NCBI RefSeq assembly: GCF_018831085.1
Contig: NZ_JAGPNM010000010.1
Coordinates: 61,527 to 125,526 of the forward strand
Direction: 5' to 3'
Source: Rheinheimera oceanensis
GTDB taxonomy: Bacteria; Pseudomonadota; Gammaproteobacteria; Enterobacterales; Alteromonadaceae
DNA: 64,000 nucleotides
Made by a program: the position numbers and the translations under genes. Below the pieces are notes generated by a model. The model worked only from the letters and a program-made list of their open reading frames with translations, searched no databases and was not told where the DNA came from. Below, one piece after another: positions 16,511 through 24,865 of the stretch (positions are counted from its first letter, which is position 1; each line of letters begins with the position of its first letter).

Positions 16511-16518
16511 CTGGCTGG

Positions 16519-16559
16519 CAGCGGGCACCGGTGTGTTGCCCGCTGATACCGGTGCTTTT
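16519..16559 (+). terminator. Terminator with two alternative hairpins
   Basis: GCACCGGT (16525-16532) pairs with ACCGGTGC (16548-16555), followed by TTTTTATTT: a standard terminator for the cyclophilin gene. The same region can instead form CAGCGGGCA (16519-16527) with TGCCCGCTG (16537-16545). The two stems are mutually exclusive. Confidence 0.75.
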
Positions 16560-16981
16560 TATTTAGCTAAAAAGGCGTAAGCGGTAAGAAAGGCGGTTTC
16601 CTGAAATACCTTTAAACCCGTGGCTTTAAAATCAACCGGTAACGGGTGGCGTTTTAGCTTCTCTTTCAGTTCAGTGGCGCTGAGCAGGCTGCAGTTGCAG
16701 CCGGCTATCAGTTGCAATGCGGCTTCAATTTTAAAACCTACTGCGCCTCCGGCGAACTTGCCTTTTTGTGGCCGCTCTTTAATAACCAACTGGGTAATCT
16801 GGTAATCCTCGATAAACTTAGCGAAAGTAAACTGAAAGTGGCGCATTTGCTGTTGATCCTGATCTTTACTCAGCGCAAAACGGTTTTGCCGGCAATCCGG
16901 TAAGTCGAACAGGCCATTTTTCAGGGTCATAAGGCAAATAATGGCTTCGCTGCCTTTAATTTCGATACCACAGGTACGCAT
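16559..16981 (-). CDS. DUF3010 family protein
   Basis: A 140-residue protein matching DUF3010: it starts MRTCGIEIKGSEAIICLM, a first-strand pattern typical of RNase H-like folds, and has LVIKERPQKGKFAGGAVGFK in the middle and a TAYAFLA end. Function is unknown; family members are common in Vibrio, Shewanella and relatives. ATG at 16981 is preferred over TTG 16987 because an AGAGG lies seven bases before it. The gene downstream of a membrane-tethered hypothetical protein (16996) may share a transcript with it. Confidence 0.85.
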   Translation of the reverse strand: MRTCGIEIKGSEAIICLMTLKNGLFDLPDCRQNRFALSKDQDQQQMRHFQFTFAKFIEDYQITQLVIKERPQKGKFAGGAVGFKIEAALQLIAGCNCSLLSATELKEKLKRHPLPVDFKATGLKVFQETAFLTAYAFLAK

Positions 16982-16995
16982 TGGCAATCCTCTGC

Positions 16996-17358
16996 TTAGG
17001 GTTTGGTCAGGTTGTGCATCTGGTTTTCAATTATTGCACAGCTTTGCTTTAACGGCTCACCATACAAAAACGGGTTAAAATCGCCATTTTTGCAGTAATT
17101 TCGCTGAAATATCAGCAAATTGTCTATGCTACTGCTGGCTTTCTCCAGTTGTGTCCGCTGGCCTTCGCCCCATTGCTCAGACAATGCCAGCAATTGCTTA
17201 CGTGTGGTGCGCAGTGCAGCTTCTTTGCTGTTGCCGGTTATAGCGGCTTTGTCTGCTATTAATGCAAATAGCTGTTCTTTATAGGGGCGGATCAGGTTGT
17301 GATCAGAAAAAGTGATTATCAGCAGAATAACAACAACCAGCCAAAACAACTTCTTCAT
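16996..17358 (-). CDS. Hypothetical protein with N-terminal membrane anchor
   Basis: A 120-residue protein that begins MKKLFWLVVVILLIITF, one membrane helix or an uncleaved signal. The remainder is soluble, mostly helical, with two Cys residues (RNYCKNG and KQSCAII) that could pair. It is probably periplasmic and tethered to the inner membrane. No domain recognised. It lies 14 bases before the DUF3010 gene on the same strand and probably shares its promoter. Confidence 0.65.
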   Translation of the reverse strand: MKKLFWLVVVILLIITFSDHNLIRPYKEQLFALIADKAAITGNSKEAALRTTRKQLLALSEQWGEGQRTQLEKASSSIDNLLIFQRNYCKNGDFNPFLYGEPLKQSCAIIENQMHNLTKP

Positions 17359-17451
17359 CAGCTTCTACTCCGGTAAGCAATGGCGACATTGTAACGGATA
17401 GTACCGCGCGGCGCACGGGGCAGTTGCTAATATCTGTCAGCTGTATAGTAA

Positions 17452-17479
17452 GTTTACACTTTAACGAGTAGGTGTAAAC
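17452..17479. promoter_or_regulatory. Inverted repeat GTTTACAC-N12-GTGTAAAC
   Basis: Perfect eight-base arms at 17452-17459 and 17472-17479 lie in the divergent gap between the anchored hypothetical gene (17358) and ccoG (17625). The 20-base centre spacing fits a dimeric regulator, but no regulator is assignable. Confidence 0.4.
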
Positions 17480-17624
17480 CTGGTTAACACTTTGCTGTAT
17501 TGTTTCAGGCCTGGCGCAGCGAAAATGCTACAGGCACGGATATTGCTTTGTTTCATGTCAAAAAATCAGCCGGGCAAACTGTTATACTTGGCAGTTGGCG
17601 TAACATGCAGTAACGGGGTTTTCC

Positions 17625-19052
17625 TTGGATCAGCAAAAAATAGACATTAAAAATATTCCGGTTCACGTTGAAGTACATAAGCCGGATAACAGCCATAGCG
17701 GGCATTATAACCCGCGTGACCGCATTTATGTGCGGGCGGTAAAAGGCTTGCATCAGGCAATACGGCGCTATATGGGTTTTGTGTTTATGGGGCTGTTTAT
17801 GGTATTGCCCTGGCTGCAGTATGATGGTCACCAGGCTATACTGCTGGACATTACTGAGCAAAAGTTCAATATTTTTGCCCTGACATTATGGCCGCAGGAT
17901 TTCACTATTCTGGCGTGGCTGTTTATTATTGCTGCTTATGCGTTGTTTTTTGTTACCGCGTTTTATGGCCGGGTATGGTGTGGTTACTTATGCCCGCAGT
18001 CTGTATGGACTTTTATTTTCATCTGGTTTGAAGAGAAAATTCAGGGTACCCGTAATCAGCGCATTAAGCTGGATAACGATGCCTGGTCTGTCGGTAAGTT
18101 TTTCAAAAAAGCCGCTACGCATTTCTGCTGGCTGGCATTCGCCCTGCTTACCGCACTGATTTTTGTCGGCTACTTTACTCCTGTCGGGCCGCTGTTTGTC
18201 CAGTTTTTTACCTTTGAAGCCAGCTTCTGGGCGGTAGTTTCCGTGCTGTTTTTTACCCTTTGTACCTACGGTAATGCCGGCTGGATGCGCGAAATTATGT
18301 GTACCCACATTTGCCCTTATGCCCGGTTTCAGTCGGCAATGTTTGATAAAGACACTTTTACCGTGACCTATGATGAAAAGCGCGGTGAAAACCGTGGCCC
18401 GCGTAGCCGCAAAGATAAAGACTACAAAGAAAAAGGCCTCGGAGACTGTATAGACTGTAACCTGTGTGTGCAGGTATGCCCAACCGGCATAGATATTCGC
18501 AACGGCCTGCAGTATGAGTGCATTAATTGCGGCGCCTGTATCGATGCCTGTGACGACACCATGAGCAAAATGGGCTACCCGCCGGGGCTTATCAGCTATA
18601 CCACCGAGCACAGCTTAAATGGCAAGCCCACCAGGGTGCTAAGGCCAAAACTGCTGGGTTATATGCTGGTGCTTATTGCGGTCTGTGTGGCTTTCGCCTG
18701 GACACTGTACAGCCGGGTGCCGCTTGAAATGAACATTATCCGCGATCGTGGTGAGTTGTACCGTGAAACAAATGAAGGCCTGATTGAAAATACCTATACC
18801 CTGAGTATTTCTAACAAATCGCAGCATACGGTGCAGTTTGACCTTAGCGTCGCCGGTAGCGAAAGTTTTACCTGGATTGGCCCGCAACACGTTAGCATTA
18901 GTGCCGGTGAAACCCGCAGCGTACCGATAAGCCTGGCGCTGGATCCATACAGCACAGAGCAGCGTAGCCTGGAAATCCGCTTTACTGTGCAGCAGGCAGA
19001 TAACCCGGATGTTAAACTGGCTCAGTCCACTACCTTTTTTGTTGGCCGCTAA
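17625..19052 (+). CDS. ccoG: Cytochrome c oxidase accessory protein CcoG (FixG/RdxA)
   Basis: A 475-residue membrane iron-sulfur protein needed for copper delivery during assembly of cbb3-type oxidase. About five membrane helices are visible, then the double 4Fe-4S cluster segment: CIDCNLCVQVCPTGIDIR and CINCGACIDACDDTM, near residues 285-320. After another helix, an Ig-like periplasmic domain closes the protein. Other Cys pairs (VWCGYLCPQS, CTHICPYARF) are typical of the family. The start is TTG at 17625; an in-frame TAA at 17611 blocks anything longer, and the next ATG is at residue 50. It is eight bases from srkA. Confidence 0.95.
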   Translation: MDQQKIDIKNIPVHVEVHKPDNSHSGHYNPRDRIYVRAVKGLHQAIRRYMGFVFMGLFMVLPWLQYDGHQAILLDITEQKFNIFALTLWPQDFTILAWLFIIAAYALFFVTAFYGRVWCGYLCPQSVWTFIFIWFEEKIQGTRNQRIKLDNDAWSVGKFFKKAATHFCWLAFALLTALIFVGYFTPVGPLFVQFFTFEASFWAVVSVLFFTLCTYGNAGWMREIMCTHICPYARFQSAMFDKDTFTVTYDEKRGENRGPRSRKDKDYKEKGLGDCIDCNLCVQVCPTGIDIRNGLQYECINCGACIDACDDTMSKMGYPPGLISYTTEHSLNGKPTRVLRPKLLGYMLVLIAVCVAFAWTLYSRVPLEMNIIRDRGELYRETNEGLIENTYTLSISNKSQHTVQFDLSVAGSESFTWIGPQHVSISAGETRSVPISLALDPYSTEQRSLEIRFTVQQADNPDVKLAQSTTFFVGR

Positions 19053-19060
19053 GGAGCCTT

Positions 19061-20056
19061 ATGACGGCCTTTGATTTTTCTACCTTACAGCCGGATCTGA
19101 TTATTGATGCCCTGCAACAGTTGGGGCTGGATGTCAGTTCTGGCTTGTCGGCACTGAACAGCTATGAAAACCGTGTCTATCAATTCAGCGCCTATCAAGG
19201 CGGGGCGTTAAAGCCGGAAAAATTTGTCGTAAAATTTTACCGGCCAGAGCGCTGGAGCGTAGAGCAACTGCAGGAAGAGCACGACTTCGCCTTTGAGCTG
19301 GCCGCGGCTGATATTCCGCTGGTTGCACCGGTAAAAGTAAACGGGCAGTCATTGCTGCAGTATGGTGGCTACTACTTTGCCCTGTTCCCAAGCCGCGGTG
19401 GCCGTACGCTGGAAATTGACAACGATGAACAGCTAGCCATGCTGGGCCGTTTTCTTGGCCGCTTGCATCAGGTGGGCAAAGCCAAACCTTTTAGCCAGCG
19501 CCCGGCTTTTAGCATTGAAAGCCATTTGCTGCAAAGCCGTGAAGTGTTAAGCGCATTGCCGTTTATTCCGTCTTACCTGCGGGTGGCGTTTGACACTGTG
19601 CTGGATCAGGTTATTGCGCTTTGTGTTAAGCAGTACAAACCCGCCAGCCTGATACGGCTGCATGGTGATTGCCATGCCGGTAATTTGTTTTATGTCGACC
19701 AGGGCCCGTTTTTTGTTGATCTGGACGACTGTCGCAGTGGCCCGGCGATTCAGGATATCTGGATGATGTTGTCCGGTGACCGCCAGCAACAGCGCGATAC
19801 GCTGGAGCTGATGCTGGAAGAATATGAGCAATACTGCGAATTTGACCCGACAGAGCTGAAATTAATTGAACCGCTACGGGCCATGCGTATGGTGCATTAT
19901 ATGGCCTGGCTGGCCCGGCGCTGGCAAGACCCGGCGTTCCCGATGAACTTTCCGTGGTTTGCTACAGACAAATACTGGGAACAACAATGTCTGGCATTAA
20001 AAGAACAACTTTATCTGTTGCAACAAGCACCACTTTCGCTAGTGCCAGACTACTGA
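19061..20056 (+). CDS. srkA: Stress response kinase A
   Basis: A 331-residue aminoglycoside phosphotransferase-fold kinase (YihE/RdoA) that phosphorylates Ser/Thr and limits stress-induced cell death in E. coli. Motifs: FVVKFYRPERW (ATP-binding Lys), catalytic loop LHGDCHAGNLFY near residue 200, and metal-binding FVDLDDCRSGP. An AAGGAG lies directly before the ATG. Placement right before dsbA is the classical arrangement shared with E. coli, where transcription of yihE-dsbA responds to envelope stress. The link to ccoG upstream suggests one transcript. Confidence 0.95.
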   Translation: MTAFDFSTLQPDLIIDALQQLGLDVSSGLSALNSYENRVYQFSAYQGGALKPEKFVVKFYRPERWSVEQLQEEHDFAFELAAADIPLVAPVKVNGQSLLQYGGYYFALFPSRGGRTLEIDNDEQLAMLGRFLGRLHQVGKAKPFSQRPAFSIESHLLQSREVLSALPFIPSYLRVAFDTVLDQVIALCVKQYKPASLIRLHGDCHAGNLFYVDQGPFFVDLDDCRSGPAIQDIWMMLSGDRQQQRDTLELMLEEYEQYCEFDPTELKLIEPLRAMRMVHYMAWLARRWQDPAFPMNFPWFATDKYWEQQCLALKEQLYLLQQAPLSLVPDY

Positions 20057-20106
20057 GTTTTTGTTAAGCTGTGTGCCATCTGGTCTATTAAAGGACATAA
20101 TCCGAA

Positions 20107-20742
20107 ATGAAAAAGCTGTTATCTGTAATTGTGTTAACACTACTGTTGCCTTTTGCGGCTCAGGCTAAATTTGCACAGGGTAAACACTATGACGTGATCT
20201 CTGAAGAGAAAACCGCCAAGCCGGAAGTAAAAGAGTATTTTTCATTTTACTGCGGTGGCTGTAATGCGTTTGAACCAATAGCACAAAACATTGCTAAAAA
20301 GCTGCCCGAAGGTACTGAATTTAAAAAAGTGCACGTTGACTTTATCCGTGCGGCTTCACCAGAGTTGCAAAATACGCTGGCCCGCGCTTATGTGGTAGCA
20401 AAAAGCCAGGGTAAAGGCGATCAGATCGCCAGTGCTATTTTTAACCAGATCCACCGTAACCGTGCGCCGTTTTCCAATGAAAACGAGATCCGCAGCCTGG
20501 TGTTAATTCATGATATTGACGCCGACACCTATGATAAAGCGATGAAAAGCTTTGCCGTACGTGGTGCTGTTAATCAGATGAAAAAAGAGCAGGACGAGCT
20601 ATCTGAAAAGCGTATTTTAACCGGCGTGCCTATGCTTGTCGTAAACGGTAAGTACAAAATTAATAATGCCGCGCTGGACTCGCGTAATTATGAAAAAGAA
20701 ATGCAGGAACTGATTGATTTCCTGCTAAAAAAAGACGCTTAA
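20107..20742 (+). CDS. dsbA: Periplasmic thiol:disulfide oxidoreductase DsbA
   Basis: A 211-residue thioredoxin-fold protein with a signal peptide (MKKLLSVIVLTLLLPFAAQA). The active site reads FYCGGCNAFEP: C-G-G-C instead of the usual C-P-H-C, which should change the redox potential. The cis-proline loop TGVPMLVVNG is intact, as is the helical insertion domain. It introduces disulfides into exported proteins and is reoxidised by DsbB. It is expressed downstream of srkA as in E. coli, and a clear terminator follows. Confidence 0.95.
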   Translation: MKKLLSVIVLTLLLPFAAQAKFAQGKHYDVISEEKTAKPEVKEYFSFYCGGCNAFEPIAQNIAKKLPEGTEFKKVHVDFIRAASPELQNTLARAYVVAKSQGKGDQIASAIFNQIHRNRAPFSNENEIRSLVLIHDIDADTYDKAMKSFAVRGAVNQMKKEQDELSEKRILTGVPMLVVNGKYKINNAALDSRNYEKEMQELIDFLLKKDA

Positions 20743-20757
20743 TAATTTTTATCACAG

Positions 20758-20783
20758 AGGGGCTGCCAGAGGCGGCCCTTTTT
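20758..20783 (+). terminator. dsbA terminator
   Basis: GGGCTGCC (20760-20767) and GGCGGCCC (20771-20778), one G.U, followed by five Ts. It lies between the convergent dsbA and DUF817 genes. Confidence 0.85.
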
Positions 20784-20788
20784 ATCGC

Positions 20789-21652
20789 CTAGCGTGGCAC
20801 ATCAATACGTTGTTTTACGTATTTTAACTGCGCCACTATGGTAAAGGTCATGATCACCAGCAGTGACCACGAACTCCACTTACCTAAATGCACTACCGAC
20901 CAGGCGCCGAGCTGGTTCGGGTAACTCCACAGCCCCATAAAAGTACTGATATTCTCCGCCAGCCAGATAAAAAAGCCCACCAGCACAAAGCCCAGTAACA
21001 GCGGCATGCTGCGCTCGCGATCCAGTGGCGTAAAGTACACTACTGTGCGGGCATAAAGCCCCAGTGTGGCAGCGGCAATATACCAGCGGTAATCACCAAT
21101 ATAGTGGTGGCTAAAAAAGTTGGCGTATATCAGCAGTGCCACCAGCACCGCCATCCAGTACGGCGGATGGTGTACAACCCGTTGCTGCATTAAACGCCAG
21201 CTCTGAATAATATAACTGCCCACAGCGGCATACATAAAACCGGCAAACAGTGGCACGCCAAATACTTTAGTATACGCAAAATCGGGGTAACTCCAGGACT
21301 GAATAGCGCCCGAGGTTTTAAACACCTCCAGCGCAAAACCAACCAGGTGGAATAAACAAATGGCTTTTAGCTCATCGACGGTTTCCAGTTTGCTCCACAC
21401 CATCCAGTACTGAATTAACAGCGCCAGAATAAGCAAGACATCATAACGTGGTATGCCCAGCAGACCGGCGCGCGGCACCAGCAGCACCGATGCAAAAAAC
21501 AAGGCCACAAATAAACAGGCCCGCGCCTGCTTTAAGCCAAAAAACCAGAATTCCCAGCAAAAGCGGCGAAAGCCGTTGGTACCGGCTGGCGGGGTAACCT
21601 GCATTAACCAAAGGTCGAGCCGGTTAACGGCAGCAACAGAAAAAGATGACAT
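20789..21652 (-). CDS. DUF817 integral membrane protein
   Basis: A 287-residue protein with seven to eight membrane helices matching DUF817. Conserved-looking segments include FFGLKQARACLFVALFF, ICLFHLVGFALEVFKT, GVPLFAGFMYAAVGSYI and WLAENISTFMGLWSYP. Function is unknown. The gene stands alone, convergent with dsbA, and lies back to back with the gene at 21754 across about 100 bases. Confidence 0.85.
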   Translation of the reverse strand: MSSFSVAAVNRLDLWLMQVTPPAGTNGFRRFCWEFWFFGLKQARACLFVALFFASVLLVPRAGLLGIPRYDVLLILALLIQYWMVWSKLETVDELKAICLFHLVGFALEVFKTSGAIQSWSYPDFAYTKVFGVPLFAGFMYAAVGSYIIQSWRLMQQRVVHHPPYWMAVLVALLIYANFFSHHYIGDYRWYIAAATLGLYARTVVYFTPLDRERSMPLLLGFVLVGFFIWLAENISTFMGLWSYPNQLGAWSVVHLGKWSSWSLLVIMTFTIVAQLKYVKQRIDVPR

Positions 21653-21753
21653 AGGCAGTCCCTGGCAACGTATTAGCTAAAATTAACCTGCTATAACACT
21701 GCAGGCAAGGGCTTATGCTAAAGTAGCTGCCTGAATAAAAGCTGAGCAAGGCT

Positions 21754-22293
21754 ATGAAAATACTACCTATATCAGCCGCAGGCTTTGGTGATGCAACCGC
21801 TTGCATCCGCGTGTATATCGCTAACCGGCCGCCAATGGCAGAGTACGCGGACTTAGTGACAATGCAGCCGCTGCACAGTGGCGAAACAGAGCTGATCAAC
21901 CGAGCTTGTGGCAATGGCTGGCGCAAGGTATTCAATGTGTATGCCAAGTTATTGTTTGCGCTGGATACTAAGCAGTTTGCCTTTGCACAGCAAGCCGGTA
22001 GCTGGCAGCAATACCGTGAGCAATATTTATTGCAGGCCGGTAGCAATACCGCGTTAATTTTTAATGCGCCGGATCTTAAGCCGGCAATGAAAACCGTGCA
22101 TATTATCGCCGGGCGTACCCACGCCAAAGCTTTGCTGGAGGCAGGTTTAGCGGCACAGCTTAGCTGGCTGAATAACGAATTTGCCGTGGATAAACATAAC
22201 CGGGTGTTAGTATGCCCTTACTTTGACTACCGGCAGCTTAATAACGAAAAGCTGGCTTTTCTTGCACAACTGATAAAGGCATTGGATGAATAA
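21754..22293 (+). CDS. Hypothetical protein
   Basis: A 179-residue soluble protein with no family I can name with confidence; it starts MKILPISAAGFGDATACIRVYI. Two segments look conserved: AYIANRPPM-type loop near residue 25 and HIIAGRTHAKALLEAG near residue 118, followed by VLVCPYFDYRQL. It overlaps the nucleotidyltransferase-like gene by eight bases, so the two are translated together. No signal peptide or membrane segment. Confidence 0.65.
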   Translation: MKILPISAAGFGDATACIRVYIANRPPMAEYADLVTMQPLHSGETELINRACGNGWRKVFNVYAKLLFALDTKQFAFAQQAGSWQQYREQYLLQAGSNTALIFNAPDLKPAMKTVHIIAGRTHAKALLEAGLAAQLSWLNNEFAVDKHNRVLVCPYFDYRQLNNEKLAFLAQLIKALDE

Positions 22294-22753
22294 CACGCAT
22301 TTACTGACACAACTACAGCAACTTTGCGCTGTACTGCAGCCTTGTCAGTTTGGCGTGGGCGGCAGTTGCCTGTTATGGCAACTCGGGCTGGAAGCTAAAC
22401 CGAACGATATTGATATTGTGTGTACCGAACAGGATTTTGCCGTTATATGCCAGGTGTTGCAGCCGCAGTTTTCGCTGCAGATAACACCGGCGCACCCGGA
22501 TTATGCTTCTGCACATTTTGCCCGTTTTTGTCGTGACGGCTGGCCCGATATTGAACTCATGGCTGGTATAGCGGTAAAAAAGGCTGATGTAATCACTAAC
22601 TGGCAATTTAATCCGCAGCGTTGCCACTGGCAAGACAGTATCTGCTGGATGCCGCCGGCCGACTGGCTGCAATTGTATCAGTTGTTTAACCGGCCACAGC
22701 GGGTAGCGCAGCTTAAAGCTTACTTGCTGCAGTTAACAGCACAAAGTATTTAA
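22286..22753 (+). CDS. Nucleotidyltransferase-fold protein
   Basis: A 155-residue protein with the minimal nucleotidyltransferase core: a GVGGSCLLWQLGL glycine-rich strand-turn and NDIDIVC near residue 46, giving the Asp pair, followed by a later acidic position in WPDIELMAG. This resembles AbiEii/MNT-type or DUF-class NTases. No HEPN-type partner sits beside it; instead it overlaps the hypothetical gene before it by eight bases. Substrate unknown. Confidence 0.65.
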   Translation: MNNTHLLTQLQQLCAVLQPCQFGVGGSCLLWQLGLEAKPNDIDIVCTEQDFAVICQVLQPQFSLQITPAHPDYASAHFARFCRDGWPDIELMAGIAVKKADVITNWQFNPQRCHWQDSICWMPPADWLQLYQLFNRPQRVAQLKAYLLQLTAQSI

Positions 22754-22805
22754 GCTGATACGCTTTGTCTCTGCCATACGCTTAGCTAAGGTATTTAACG
22801 ATGGC

Positions 22806-24332
22806 TTATGATTTTGCCCAGATACTGTTATCGGTTTTATCTGCCCGCCTTTGAGCCGCACGTGCCAGTAACCAGAACAATACCGCCAGTAATATCGTTG
22901 TACCTTCTACCATAAAGCGTAAGACGTTACCGTCTGATAAAGACGCCAGGAAAAACTGGCCACTGTGATACCAGGCTGCAAAAGGTATTAGCAAGGTTAA
23001 CAGTGCCGTTAAATACAATAATTCTGTACCGGCTTTGGCCGGCTGGCGCAGAAAAGCCCAGCCCAAAGCCGCAAAAAACATACTGAAATACACGGTTTTA
23101 TGCCAGGGTTCTGCCAGCAATATACCGGCGATAAACAACGCTGAAATACCGGCCATTGCGCCCAAACACACACCAAGCGTAAGCGAGGCCATCAGCCTTA
23201 TTTTGGCCGGTTGCGTGGTGCTGTTGCGCCGGCGCACCTCCAGCCAAAGCAGGTTGCCGGTGTAAAACAGCAAAGCGCCTGCCAGGCCTAAGATAAAATA
23301 CAGCCACTTGGAAGCATAGCCGGCAAAATCACCATAATGCAGGTTTTGTAAACCACGCAGAAAAGTTGTGCCGGGACGGAACTGCTTTGGTGTTTGTACT
23401 CCCAACAGTTCGCCGCTGCTGCTGTTTAACACCACTACCGCCCTTTGCGTAAGCGTTGGTGATGGCAAATCGCCATAGATGGTAACCGTGCCATTGGCAT
23501 CGCCGGCATCATGGTAAAACAGCATCTCAGCCTGCATTTCTGGCACGTGTTGCGCAGCTATGGCCAGCAAAGTGTGTGGTGGTAACAACGGGGCAGCAAT
23601 ACCTGCAGGTTCAACATGGGTGACGACATCGAAGTCGGGCTTCAGTATTTGCAGCAGTTTGCCGTCAAACACCACAAACTGAAACGGCGCCAGCATTAAG
23701 AAACCGATGGTTAGCACTGCGCCGCTCCAGGCAAAAATAATATGAAACGGCAGCGACAGTACACCAATAAGATTATGTGTATCCTGCCACAGCCGTTTGG
23801 TGCTCTGGGCTAATCGTAGCGCAAACAAATCTTTAATAAATACCGGCGCGTAAATAACTATGCCACTGACCAGCGCCAGGCCATATAAAATGCAGACTAA
23901 ACCAAACAGGTATAAACCCGCCTGGCGCGGCAAGCCGGCCGTAAAATGCAGATCATAGATCAGGCTGATAAAATCCTGTCTGGCTGTTTGCTGTTGCAGT
24001 TGTTGCTGGCTGCCGGCAACAAACTTGTATTGGGTGGCGCTGTCGCTGTCATACCAGAGCAGCGACAGATCGGTACCATGTGCGCCCGGCAGGATCAGGT
24101 TAAAGCCATGTGCCGCTTCCGGGTATTGCTGCAGTACCTGTTCAATAAGAGGTTGTGCCTGTTGTAGCTGAGCAGGGGGGGCAGAGGGCTGAATGCTGGC
24201 ATGCCACTGTTGCAACTCGTGCACAAACACCGACACTGCACCGGCATAAAACGCAATAAACAGTAGCAGGCCGGTAAGTAAGCCGGTCCAGGTATGCAGG
24301 TTGCGAAAAGTTTTTTGGGTTATAACCTTCAT
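22806..24332 (-). CDS. PepSY-domain membrane protein of an iron-uptake operon
   Basis: A 508-residue protein starting with the PepSY-associated membrane signature (FRNLHTWTGLLTGLLLFIAFYAG), with further helices near 145-170, 195-225, 350-370 and three to four more at the C-terminus. Proteins of this type are co-encoded with siderophore TonB receptors and are thought to act as inner-membrane reductases or helpers in releasing iron. It is the last gene of the run started by the TonB receptor at 27136 and abuts the DUF3649-like gene (one-base gap). Function is inferred from the family and operon. Confidence 0.85.
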   Translation of the reverse strand: MKVITQKTFRNLHTWTGLLTGLLLFIAFYAGAVSVFVHELQQWHASIQPSAPPAQLQQAQPLIEQVLQQYPEAAHGFNLILPGAHGTDLSLLWYDSDSATQYKFVAGSQQQLQQQTARQDFISLIYDLHFTAGLPRQAGLYLFGLVCILYGLALVSGIVIYAPVFIKDLFALRLAQSTKRLWQDTHNLIGVLSLPFHIIFAWSGAVLTIGFLMLAPFQFVVFDGKLLQILKPDFDVVTHVEPAGIAAPLLPPHTLLAIAAQHVPEMQAEMLFYHDAGDANGTVTIYGDLPSPTLTQRAVVVLNSSSGELLGVQTPKQFRPGTTFLRGLQNLHYGDFAGYASKWLYFILGLAGALLFYTGNLLWLEVRRRNSTTQPAKIRLMASLTLGVCLGAMAGISALFIAGILLAEPWHKTVYFSMFFAALGWAFLRQPAKAGTELLYLTALLTLLIPFAAWYHSGQFFLASLSDGNVLRFMVEGTTILLAVLFWLLARAAQRRADKTDNSIWAKS

Positions 24333-24596
24333 TTATACCGCCGTGCCGGTTGTTTTTAGCAGCCATAATGCGGCATAACTGAGGATGGTTAAGCTGCTTA
24401 CCAGCAGCCATAACCGTTTTCCGCTGCGGCTTAAGTACATTAGCGCCATTACAGCAACCCATAATGGAAAAGTAAGCAATAACCACATCAAAACAGCCTG
24501 TTGTGCGGTACCGGGAAATAACAACGCCAGTATGCCAACCCAGGCAATAGTAAGTGGCAAGCCGAACAATGCGGCTGCCCAATGTTTAGCTGCCAT
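24333..24596 (-). CDS. DUF3649-like small membrane protein
   Basis: An 87-residue protein with three hydrophobic segments (AALFGLPLTIAWVGILALLF, AVLMWLLLTFPLWVAVMALM, LWLLVSSLTILSYAALWLL). The order AALFG...LLFP...AVL...SGKRLW resembles DUF3649, a small membrane protein found between TonB receptors and PepSY proteins in iron-regulated operons. ATG 24596 is chosen: it overlaps the preceding gene's end by 11 bases. Role unknown. Confidence 0.65.
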   Translation of the reverse strand: MAAKHWAAALFGLPLTIAWVGILALLFPGTAQQAVLMWLLLTFPLWVAVMALMYLSRSGKRLWLLVSSLTILSYAALWLLKTTGTAV

Positions 24597-24852
24597 ACTT
24601 TGCCTTTTTAAGTAATGCAATTAACGGTAGCAATAGCCAAACCAGCATTAACCAGGCTAATGCCAGATAACAGGCTGGCCAGAAACCATAGCCTGGTGTC
24701 AGTAGCAGCACACCCGCCAGCAAGTTACAGACAATAATGCCGCCAAGCCACAGAGTACGGGGTTTACGGCGTATTAATTGCTGCTGCGGTGCCAGCATAT
24801 ACACCGCCAGGGCAGTGATACTCAGACAGATTAAAGCCGGCAGTAACGTCAT
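24586..24852 (-). CDS. DUF3325-like small membrane protein
   Basis: An 88-residue protein, MTLLPALICLSITALAVYML and on, with three membrane segments. It resembles the DUF3325 proteins that accompany DUF3649 and PepSY genes in siderophore operons. ATG 24852 is favoured because the longer frame (to 25008) runs over the end of the TonB receptor gene. It begins 14 bases after that gene's stop codon. Confidence 0.6.
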   Translation of the reverse strand: MTLLPALICLSITALAVYMLAPQQQLIRRKPRTLWLGGIIVCNLLAGVLLLTPGYGFWPACYLALAWLMLVWLLLPLIALLKKAKYGS

Positions 24853-24865
24853 AATGCTGTTACCA

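Noticed and set aside
17988..18611. 207-codon minus-strand frame
   Set aside because: It is antisense to ccoG, which has clear iron-sulfur motifs.
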